Source of the DNA: Dendrophyllia cribrosa
Lineage: Eukaryota; Cnidaria; Anthozoa; Scleractinia; Dendrophylliidae
Assembly: GCA_024195265.1 (NCBI GenBank)
Contig: JAJLRJ010000006.1
Span: forward strand, 15,553,139-15,617,138
DNA length: 64,000 bases
Direction: 5' to 3'
Below are positions 1 to 8,689 of this stretch, piece by piece. The notes beneath the pieces are model-generated. The model was not told the origin of the DNA, searched no databases, and saw only the letters and a list, made by a program, of their open reading frames with translations. Within the stretch, counting starts at the first letter, position 1; every line of letters begins with the position of its first letter. The position numbers and the translations under genes are program-made.

Positions 1-295
1 AGGATTTTTCGTTCATTTCGGCAAAACCGAGAAAGGAGGACTACCTCTGAAGATATTCCATTTTTTCCGAAAAATTTCCAGTGGACAAGTTTGTTCCACT
101 TGATTGACCACTGGAACAACCGGATTTTCCATGCAGAAGGAAAGCGCTCCTCGTCAGCCTCGTCACTATACTGCCCGCAACTGATCGCCAGAATAGGCCC
201 GGTGACGTGGTTACCGCCCAATTGAATCTAAACAAGGGAGGGCTCTGGGCAAAACTGAATTCGCTTTAATATCTTAAGGAGAAATGCAAAACTGA

Positions 296-1056
296 TCAGC
301 ACGTTGCTTCTTTTGGTTCACTACGAAGATCTTTATCTGTGGTGCTAGCTCTCCTCAATTGGTTAACGCGAATTAACACACCTCCGCGGCTAGGTGAAAC
401 CTTTTTTGACTTTCGAACCCATTTTTGCCGAAAACTAGTTATAAATCTCTTGTCGAGAATCATATATTCAATTGGCACAACAGCAAAGCTGCAATAAGCC
501 AACGAATACGCCCAGAGATAAGTACAATGCACTGCTAAGGAGGAATACATGTTTCTTAGAAACACCATGACAGCAAACATCACCCAAAAGCCGAGATAAG
601 TGGCGATTAAAGCAACGCATATTTTCGTTAGTTTAACTTCCTTCTGCACGCCCGAGGTGCCGAGAACGGACTGAAGATAGGACGAATACTCCCGAACGTA
701 CTTGACAATACCGTAAAATCGATTGAACATTATAAACAGTGAAGGGACAATCCATAGGGCGACAACGGCGACCATGATTGATTTCCCGATAAGCGCCTGG
801 GTGTGGATTACCCGTCCGGGACTGCTGCAAACGTGTGCTCTCCGTATGGCAGTTAATATGTGCCCGGTTCCCCCGGTTACCGCGGTACAACATGCAAACA
901 ACCAGACGAAGGTGAGGAAATACGCGGTTTTCTTGCAGGTTATTTTACGGTTGGGTGCCAAACAAATGGCGTCATAGCGATCAATAGCGATGATGGCAAG
1001 GGTTAGGATGTTAACAGCGAAACACGTAAACATTGTGAAGAATCTGGCCAAACACA
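296..1056 (-). CDS. Rhodopsin-like GPCR, exon 2 (TM3-TM7 and tail)
   Basis: Second exon of a two-exon class A G-protein-coupled receptor, a plasma-membrane receptor whose ligand I cannot tell. The acceptor (ATACAG) lies just above 1056, and the exon completes a codon split 1+2 with exon 1. The frame runs 252 codons to a stop. It carries TM3 with the class A signature AIDRYDAI, then TM4 (YFLTFVWLFACCTAV), TM5 (VAVVALWIVPSLFIMF), a basic third loop, TM6 (ALIATYLGFWVMFAVMVFL) and TM7. TM7 reads VVPIEYMILDKRF, so the usual NPxxY is altered, and TM6 lacks the FxxCWxP proline. The tail is rich in Lys, Arg and Ser. Joined to exon 1 the receptor is 353 residues, normal for the class. The divergent TM6 and TM7 motifs match lineage-expanded invertebrate receptors. 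Identity as a GPCR is secure; the subfamily is unknown. Confidence 0.9.
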
Positions 1057-2744
1057 CTGTATGAACAAAGCAAGTAAAATCATATTAAATACTGACAAAG
1101 AAAACCAGTCACGGGTACCCAACGAGAATGTTTAGGAAAATGCTTGGAAAGGAAACTATGTGAAAGCAAGAGATTATAATTGTCCAATTATTTTCTCTTG
1201 GTGAAAGCTAATACACTTTGATATTTTCGGTTCTTTCAGCTGAAAAAACGGGGAAAAACGAGAATCGTATTCCTCGAATTTTCTAGCTGCTTTGTCTTTT
1301 TAAAAATCCTATCTGACGATATTAGAGCAGTTTTCAATTGAGTGTCAAAAGTAATTACACAATTGCTTTGGTTTTGCATTGCTACGCTTTGTGATTGGAA
1401 AAAAAATCTCGCGCCACTTTCTCGACCAATCAGAAGTAAAACCCAAACCAATCGTGACTTGCTCGCACGCGTTTCCCCGCTTGGCGCCGCCGACAGTCTA
1501 ATTGCTTCGAGCTCTGATTGGTTCATTGGATTGTTTACGACTGCTGTGATTGGTCAGAGTAATTACTTTGGTTTTGGTTTTACGACACTCAATTGAAAAC
1601 TGCTCTAAGTACCAAAACCACATTTTTTTATCCCTCCGAAATAAAATATAAAGCGTTAAATTTTCCGATGTTACGAAAGTTTGAGACCACATTTCAAGTT
1701 AAATAAAAAAAATGTAAAATTTGACGCTGTTCGTATAATTTTTCTTCATCGTCGTTTCTGCAATGCTGCCTTCTTCAGGGTACAAAAATAGTTTTGTCAT
1801 TTCATCATTCAGTATAACGCTGCGATGTTAATTTAAAATTTATCACATTTCAAGTTAGCCTAATTAATTAATTAATTAATAATTTTAAAGATGACTGGGC
1901 TTAACAGTTTTTCCACCGAATCGGCTCGTTGGGTGTCCCTGATCAGTGTGATAAAACCGTGAATAAAACACATAGCCATGTGATACGAGAATTACCGAAG
2001 ATCATACGGAGATTTCAAGAAATTACCAGAGTCCAAAGAGAGTCTTCGGAAGATTTCCGAAGACTTTCGAAACAGAAGATTACAACTATTGGTTCACGAT
2101 AAGATGTAAAAGTCGTGAATAAAAGCGATACCTTATGGGCCACTTGATACTTTTCCCTGTTTTGTTTTTTCATTGAATGTAAGGCTGCGTTATTTGGGAG
2201 AATCCAAAATCAGATTTGTTATCTCAGATCGATCGTGACCAAAAAACGAAAACTACTAAAAATACGAAAAGGGCGAAAACGGATTATTTTACGCAACAAA
2301 AACCGCGGTTGGTTAAAGTTATTAGTCAGGTGTATTTTTTTCGAATGCATTCCCAAATGTCAAAAATCCTTATTTAGATTTTATCTGATGAATTTCACAG
2401 GAGAATGGATTTAATGGGTTCATGATCCGTTTTTGAATTTGAATAAAAAACGCAATTATTTTTTGGATTCAATAATCCGGATTCAGATTTTCCTCCAAAA
2501 AACCCGCTTAGTCATAGAGAAACAGTACAACTACGGCTAAAAGGATTTCCTTTACAGATTCAAAGGTTTAAAGAACCATCATAGACAGCATTATAAACGC
2601 AGCACAACAGAAAAATGAAAGCGCTATCCAACAACTTTTCTTTAAATTGCCACGGGCTTGAAGGCTAAAACAAGATAATTCTCATTAACTCGCAAACATT
2701 TACGTTGGATAACAGTATTACATCATAATACAAACCAAAGTTAC
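1057..2744 (-). other. Intron of the GPCR gene
   Basis: Non-coding stretch between the two receptor exons, with GT (donor GCAG/GTAACT) and AG (ATACAG/TGTG) ends on the minus strand. Apart from the palindromic element at 1322-1608 it holds AT-rich sequence, a short TTAA-type simple repeat near 1861-1879, and no other coding potential that I can see. Confidence 0.8.
1322..1608. mobile_element. Palindromic-ended MITE, family A (copy 1)
   Basis: About 287 bp with matching ends: TTAGAGCAGTTTTCAATTGA on the left and the reverse complement of nearly the same sequence on the right. The interior has GTGATTGG and CCAATCAGAA motifs in opposite orientations. Two further copies lie at about 26135-26597 and 50840-51143. 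No coding sequence, so it is non-autonomous. The superfamily cannot be assigned from the ends alone. Confidence 0.8.
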
Positions 2745-3045
2745 CTGCATTATCCGCGAGTTCGGAGCTACCATTTAAAGCTCTAACATGAAGTGGGAGG
2801 CTAATAATACAAGCAATGAGATCCACTACTGCGAAATTTGTGATAAGCATTTTATCCGGTGTTAATCTGCCATGGCGGTGCTTGAAGCTAAAAACGAGAA
2901 GAACCGAATTTGCCATGATCCCAAGCAAACACACCGTTCCTAAAACGACATTTTGTGCAACTAATCCTGGGCATTGAGCATAAGTTGCATTAGTTTGTTC
3001 CGAAGAATTTTTAAGTGAAGTGGTAAAATTCGTTGATTCAGCCAT
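2745..3045 (-). CDS. Rhodopsin-like GPCR, exon 1 (N-terminus, TM1-TM2)
   Basis: First coding exon of the receptor completed at 296-1056. The start is the ATG at 3045 in the context AGCAACATGG. The extracellular N-terminus has several N-glycosylation sequons (NFT, NSS, NAT). TM1 is near residues 26-50 with the GxxxNS motif (GIMANSVLLVFSF), followed by a basic first intracellular loop. TM2 contains the conserved Leu/Asp pattern (NFAVVDLIACIISLP). The donor GCAG/GTAACT splits codon 101, giving SELADNA-V-CLARFF across the junction, which supplies the conserved Cys at the start of TM3. Reading through the donor leads only to a short unrelated tail, which supports splicing. No other gene is close enough to suggest shared regulation. 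Confidence 0.88.
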
Positions 3046-4090
3046 GTTGCTGTATCCAGTTCACGTTTCGCTTGTTTCAAATCAATTTTCTGCGAAGTAT
3101 CGTTGGTCGTCTTAGTGTTCAGTTTTGCTTTACCGGAGCTGCATCAAAGTGATCCCACTCAATAATTCACGAGTTTTGAAGTCGCAGGTGTTTTTTAGAA
3201 TTATCTATTTTCTTTTCTTGGTTTGCATCAGTTATTTGAATGGATCCTGCGTCGATATTCAGACCTGAAAACTAATCTCGTTAAGGTAATTTTCTTCAAC
3301 AATAGGAACGTGACATTAAAGTGGATTGAACAAATATTAGAAATCTGCATATATATAGTTATTATATTGTATGATATTTAAATGACAGATTTGTTCAGAA
3401 TAACTCAACGATTGATCGTTAAGGATGGTTATTGATCATGAAATTGTCTCACGCGAACTTTTGCTTGTTTTCCAGGAATAATTCACAATTTTCAATTTCT
3501 GGGCAACAGCGAGAAAGGTAAAAATTTTAAAACAAATTGAGTAATTGCTAAAAAAAATGTGTGAAAATTGAGAAACTCGCGTTTCCGACTGATTGCCTCC
3601 TTTAGGGCAAAAACCTGACCTTTTTTAATATTGCTTGCACTCGAGAACAGTAACAACTGGAAATTAAAATAACTTATTTTAGTGACAACGGTTTCGTAAT
3701 ATCGTCTTCGTCAGGCTACAAACTTTCACAAAAACGATTTGGTGATCAAACAACAGTGAAAATTTGAAAATTATATAAACGAGAACGGAAAGAGCTAATA
3801 GGCATTTTTTATGCAACACACACTTTATTTTAATTTGACGGACATTTGACAGTCCTGAAATTAAATGGATTACTAAGTACAGCGGAGTGTTTTAGAGATG
3901 GATCAACATCAAACGTTTGTAGCACGGAATCGAAAATGGGATCCACTTTTTTAAATAAGCGAAGAAGGCAAGATATTCAAGATATCTGACCGTGAAAACA
4001 GTCCATGTAAATTCTACAGTGGGAAAAACAGTTTCACATCAATATGCAAGTCACTCCTTGTAACGAACACCGGGTGTTCTGTTTCCCACG
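3046..4090. other. Intergenic stretch upstream of the GPCR
   Basis: No gene seen. AT-rich sequence that should contain the receptor promoter, but I recognise no convincing TATA box or initiator. A ~100-bp piece near 3455-3560 resembles sequence near 12230-12350 (both hold TTGCTTGTTTTCCAG), so part of this is dispersed repeat. Confidence 0.5.
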
Positions 4091-4091
4091 C

Positions 4092-4305
4092 TTAATCCTT
4101 TAACTCCGAACAAAAATCAAACTTTAAGAACAAATATGTTTTCAAATATTGAAAAACAAATGGTACCATGCAAAAGTACTGCTAAATAGGTGTCATTTGA
4201 ATGGTCACACCATAAGATTCCGTCGACAGGCTCAAAAGTTAGAACTGCACTACATGTCGGCTCTGTCTTCATAATTGATTCTGGGAGTGAAAGGCTACAA
4301 GTCAT
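4092..4305 (-). repeat. TTAA-ended repeat family M, single copy
   Basis: One copy, reversed, of a repeat family found about eleven times in this window. The core on its own strand contains TTTTGAGYCTGTNGACGGAATC-like sequence, TGGTGTGACCATTCAAATGA and a TTTGCATGGTACCATTTGTT motif. The ends resemble TTAACCCTTTCACTCCCAGA in inverted orientation. Any open frame in it is incidental. Confidence 0.75.
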
Positions 4306-4930
4306 TGTGTATTAGAATTGTAGTGTGTTGACCTTCACAGGCAACCATACGAATTAATGATTAATATAAAACTCTTTTATAAGACACGTTTTACTACTTT
4401 TACATTTTATATTTTACACTTAGTTAGATACATGTAAATATTGTAACTCAAATCATTTTTTTATAGCCTGCCTAAATAGATATCGAATCTCACGAGGCTA
4501 TGACAGTTATGTGCGACAACTATAGACAACTTTTACATTTAGTTAATGACTATTTTAATTCGTAATCATTTGTAATTATAGCTTAACTTAAATTTATACA
4601 CTTCTAATGAAGTTTTATTTCGTATCTTTTATCTTTATTATTTCGTGGAAACTAGCTCTTAAGCTAAGCGCACTGACCACGTTAAATAAAGGATCGATTG
4701 ATAAGAACCACCTTATTTTATCAGACCCACGAGGCTGTGATTGGCCGAAATTTTAAAAACGTGCTGAGAACATTTTGTTTTCTTAAACTCGTAAATAATT
4801 CATTAAGTTTAAACAAAGAAAATCAAAAGCGTGACGGTGGTTTTAACATAAATTTTGGCGATTTTATTCCTTCGTTTTCTAATGATTAGTTTAAGAAGCT
4901 ATATCAAACACTCAAAAGAGTTTTTAATCG
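4306..4930. other. AT-rich intergenic stretch
   Basis: No gene or recognisable element seen. Very AT-rich, with several stop codons in every frame. The open frame at 4698-4889 has no recognisable domain and unbalanced composition. Confidence 0.5.
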
Positions 4931-5010
4931 GTATCCAAACACCTCGAAGTGGGTTAAAAATACTTGGCTGCGCCTCGTTTTTCAACCCACTTCTCGGTGT
5001 TTGGATATCC
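4931..5010. repeat. Short palindromic element
   Basis: About 80 bp with inverted arms: GGTATCCAAACACCTCGAAG on the left, and CTTCTCGGTGTTTGGATATC on the right in complement. The arms extend through GTGGGTTAAAAA and its complement, leaving a spacer of about 20 bases. It can form one hairpin. Confidence 0.7.
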
Positions 5011-5065
5011 TGATGAAACACTGTCTCATGTTTTAATAAATTACTTCTAAAACGCATTAATAATA

Positions 5066-5257
5066 GACCTCTTTATCTTGATGTTTCGTTTTCCCAATGT
5101 AGATCATGTGATGTTACCCTTGAGAATTGTTTCTTTTAAATTTTGTTTTCTTCACGTGCATATGTATGCATAATTTATAAAAAGACAAAGGACAAATTCT
5201 CTTGAGAACATCACGTGACCTACATTGGGAAAACAAAACATACAAGCTAAAGATGTC
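5066..5257. mobile_element. Palindromic MITE, family B (copy 1)
   Basis: About 192 bp with long inverted arms containing TTTCCCAATGTAGATCATG on the left and its near complement on the right. A second, better-preserved copy is at 33504-33697, and the two align along their whole length. No coding sequence. Confidence 0.82.
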
Positions 5258-5406
5258 GATTAATGTCGAGAACTTTTTCTCTCCAATCTTCCTCTAATTT
5301 CATATTCCAAGATGGCGCCCAGACATTACTAAGTGATCGATCGCCCCCAAAATACGCCTGCACTGCAGGCTAAATTGTCTCCATAGTAACAAGCTCTTCA
5401 CGCGAA

Positions 5407-6735
5407 GCAACAACAACAACAACAATTTATTCAGGTATTCCCATTTCTATACATGGTATTCCCAGATAATAAAAATTACAAAAAGAAGTTCATTGTACAT
5501 TACTGTATCAAGGTTAATTACAAATAAAATAAATAGAGGAAGTAACAGTATTGTGTATAATATGGAATTATTTCTTATGTGTAGTTTTAAAACATATCTT
5601 CATTTCTCTTATTCATTGCATTAAATATAAAAGCAGCCGTTGCTCTACAAATAAAAGGATCAACACTGTTAAACAGAAACATACTTTTGCATGTATTATC
5701 TAGGTTTTTGAAGTGTCTATTTCTTTTATCTATTTCATCATAGAAGGTACTTCTGAGATTAGCGTATAAGTCACAGTGAAAAAGGAAATGTATTTCATTT
5801 TCAACAGAATCTGAATTGCAGTGAGTGCATATCCTTAAATTTTCTGGAGTTTTTGGTATTGAATATCTTCCAGTTTCTATTCTCAATTTGTGGTTCCCTA
5901 TCTTAAATTTAGTAACAGCCTTCTTGTGTTTTTGATTTTTTATATAGTTAAGGAAAACAGAATGTTTTGTATCATTTTTGAAAATTGTATAAAATTTGAG
6001 TTTTTTATTTGAATTTAATAGATTGATTTGGTGATTCATGAGACTAGTCTTAATATTCTGTTTTGCTTGTGAAAGTATATTGGAAGGGTTATCAAAGTCT
6101 AAATAAGAAATATCAATGTTGTGTTTTGTACAAAGATGGTTTACCTTATTTATTAAACCTGTTTGTAAAGTATCTGCCATTTCTTTAGAGATGTTTAAGC
6201 AGAGTTTTGCGATGCTATCATCTGGTTGATTTTCTAGATGTATCCAAAATTTAAGAATATTAAGTTCGATGTGGGATTTTAGAGGTAATCTACCAAGTTC
6301 GTTTCTGGATGCTGCATTTGGGGATATTTTGTTTACACCCAAGTACATTTTACAAAAATACACGTGCGTTCTTTCAATTATGTCTTTTTCCCAGGATTTA
6401 TAATCATTATTATCATAGATACCCCATATTTCAGAACAATATAATAAGATAGGAAGAAATAAGGTGTCAAAAAGTTTATTATTGATATCAATTGGTAAAC
6501 TAGAGAAGTCAAGATTACGTCTTGTTGCAAAGATAGATCTTCTTGTTTTTTCTTTTAATGTTTCTTTATTATTGTTAAAGCTTCCATTTGCAGAAACATT
6601 TACTCCCAGATATGTGTAATTGTTGACAATTTCTATGTTTTCATCAATAAAATTAAAGCTATGCTTATCAGCTGTTGATTTTCTATTTTTCTTTTGAAAG
6701 ATAACAATTTTTGTTTTCTTTGGATTAATATATAT
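5407..6735 (-). mobile_element. 5'-truncated non-LTR retrotransposon (LINE)
   Basis: A LINE inserted on the minus strand. It retains reverse-transcriptase C-terminal coding sequence (5587 to about 6735), then a short 3' region with AATAAA followed by a (TTG)n tail at about 5407-5430, the usual shape of CR1/L2-type 3' ends. The 5' part is missing: upstream of about 6735 the sequence becomes an AT-rich spacer without RT motifs. The frame has no stop over about 380 codons, so the copy is fairly young even though truncated. Confidence 0.82.
5587..6735 (-). pseudogene. LINE reverse transcriptase C-terminal fragment
   Basis: An open frame of about 380 codons lacking the start and the RT catalytic core. 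It begins in the thumb region with NPKKTKIVIFQKK and YTYLGVNVSANGSFNN, a typical LINE post-catalytic signature. Next comes LPILLYCSEIWGIYDN and then the conserved C-terminal segment MYLGVNKISPNAASRNELGR. Near the end a CTHCNSDSVENEIHFLFHC stretch gives a C-x2-C...H-x4-C pattern like the zinc-knuckle-like end of many LINE RTs. It was presumably cut off by incomplete reverse transcription on insertion. It is not a host gene. Confidence 0.85.
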
Positions 6736-6934
6736 TAATAATTTGGATTATAATATATTAATAAACACAACACAGTCATTTGGCCGACCAAGCGTAGAGT
6801 GCGATACAGAACCGTGGGTGTAATATTTTTCAAGATAGCGATTTATTGTTTTCGCTATCAAACTTTTCTTCTAGTAAATATTTTATAACCTCTACGAACC
6901 AAATAACTCGCCACCCAAGGTCATCGCTGTATGG
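6736..6934. other. Short unannotated stretch between the LINE and the Ginger-like element
   Basis: AT-rich sequence with no recognisable feature. It ends in the target-site copy AGCC at 6935-6938. Confidence 0.4.
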
Positions 6935-6938
6935 AGCC

Positions 6939-7091
6939 TGTTGAAGGCACAAATGTAATAACTAGTCACAAATGTAATAAAGGTCACAAGTGTAATAACA
7001 TTTGGTCACAAATGTAATAAAGGTCACAAGTGACAAAACAAGTGTAACAATTGTAACAAACATCTTCACGAGGATAAGAAAGCAAATCACA
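6939..7091 (+). repeat. Left terminal inverted repeat of the Ginger-like element
   Basis: Starts TGTTGAAGGCACAAATGTAA and continues through repeated TCACAAATGTAATAA / GGTCACAAGTG units to a conserved inner border AAGAAAGCAAATCACA. The right end carries the same series in inverted orientation. The left copy has fewer internal units than the right. Confidence 0.88.
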
Positions 7092-8167
7092 ACGAAATCA
7101 CAAATCACTCCTTCTTTTTCTTTATAACGGGTAGATTATACTTTGTAGGATTCTTAGTGTTAACTGAACACATGTTTATTTGTGCCGCTTGTCTTTCATT
7201 GGGCGGTCACGTAGCTGGTCTGTTTTCCGTATATTGATTTCCTGTTGATTTTGGTCTTAACAGAATTTGACCTATAAAATATTGTAGCATTTCCTTTGAT
7301 CTCTTCCAAGGTGTTAAGCTTTTTATTGCCCGCGGCGTATTAACCTTCTACAAAGGTTTTAAAGTTGCTCTAGTTTACTCCAAAGTGTCTGGATCAGAAT
7401 AACTAGTTATTTTGACTGCTGTTTTCCCTCTCCCAAAATATCGAAAAACAATTCACCGCAAGACTGACCATGGCCGGTGTCTTTTATTAGAATTAGTTGG
7501 TTTTTGGACTTGCCAGTAATGCGCTTACTCAAATTTACATAGGACTGTAAAACGATACGTGGACAATGGACAATGTTCCATTGTTTAAATACCGTTCCCT
7601 GGTTCAGTAGTTGTCGTAGCACGTACCAAAGAAATTTGAAAGTGGGATTTCTTAGTGCCTTGAGTCGTAAATCGAATTTCAACTCAGAGACAACCTCGAA
7701 ATAGAACTTGGTCAGTCTGTCCAGAATAGGTCTTTTTTTCCGCTATCAAGTCTGGTCAGTGTCTAGACACAGCATTCCAGTTTGGAATACACGTGCATCG
7801 TTGTTGTTGTTGTTGTTGCATCGTTGGTGAATAGCGCTGCGCCCTGTTACTAAAAATAGATAGACCCCCTGCGTGACTGAGAACCTCTCGAAAGTGGAAT
7901 CTTTCAGACAATAACATTGCCGGTTTTTGTAAATTCTTTGCATTTTAACCAAAGTTTGAGATGTTCCAAGAATAATTTTTAGGTTTTCTATTCAACATTG
8001 AGCCGGGTGTCCGATTTTCTTGCGAAAATATCAATAAAAGCCGCATCAAAGTGCTCGCCAACACCACTTTCTCATACAAAATTCTTATGCAGGAGTTGTT
8101 TGTCTGAGTCACAGCGGGGGTCAAAAGTCTGTGACGTCATTAGTGCGCAGCGCCATTCAGGAACAAG
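7092..8167. other. 5' non-coding region of the Ginger-like element
   Basis: No gene recognised. It contains a short (GTT)n run near 7801-7818. A GTGACGTCATTAG sequence at about 8131 is a CRE-like site about 35 bp upstream of the first ATG and may belong to the element's promoter. The minus-strand open frame at 7407-7682 has no recognisable domain. Confidence 0.5.
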
Positions 8168-8689
8168 ATGAAGACTGTATGTGCAGTGCTTTTGGCTCTC
8201 TTTTTCTGCTTGTTAGCTCTCCGTAACTCCGTGGCCAAGGAGAAAAAAGGCAAAGGACGCGGAAATCGAGATAAATCAGCCATTCCCGATGAGATTTATG
8301 ACGCTCTGGTCAGAATAATTGAAGGCGAACGGCTACCAGCTGTAAAGGAACGAACAAGAGCGCAGCGATCAGCAGCTGTGCGCTACTGGAGAGCCCAGGG
8401 AGATTTAACAGTTAGGGAGGAAGGCAGCTGTAAATCTATCCACTCCAAAGCGAAAGGGCGTCGGATACTAAGAGTTTCAGAAGTGAGGAAGGTTGTTGCG
8501 GATGAATATGAACGGTTAAAAGGATCGGGGGCTACAAAGTTAGTGTCCTCTCTCAAGCAGAACTTCGCGGGTCTTAGTAAGGTAAAAGTGCAAGAATTTC
8601 TTAACACTGACAAACAGCATTACAAAAGGAATGCAAAGTTTTTTAATAAGGCGAGATTGAAGCCAATCGGGCTAGAGACGTGCAAATAA
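8168..8689 (+). CDS. Ginger-like element ORF1: leader and pre-integrase domain
   Basis: Open frame of 173 codons starting ATG at 8168. Residues 1-23 look like a secretory signal peptide: a Lys, then a hydrophobic core VCAVLLALFFCLLAL, then a small-residue site SVA before KEKKGKGRG. The rest is a helical basic region with ERTRAQRSAAVRYWRAQGD and then VQEFLNTDKQHYKRNAKFFN, which immediately precedes the catalytic core in related integrases. The frame ends at 8689, but the homology continues without a gap in ORF2, one frame back, from about 8670. ORF1 and ORF2 are therefore most likely one transposase interrupted by a single missing base near 8668-8670. The signal-like N-terminus is odd for a nuclear enzyme: it may be real, or the natural start may lie elsewhere. 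Confidence 0.75.
   Translation: MKTVCAVLLALFFCLLALRNSVAKEKKGKGRGNRDKSAIPDEIYDALVRIIEGERLPAVKERTRAQRSAAVRYWRAQGDLTVREEGSCKSIHSKAKGRRILRVSEVRKVVADEYERLKGSGATKLVSSLKQNFAGLSKVKVQEFLNTDKQHYKRNAKFFNKARLKPIGLETCK

Noticed and set aside
7407..7682. Minus-strand gene inside the Ginger-like element
   Set aside because: 91 codons with no recognisable domain and no splice or start context that stands out.
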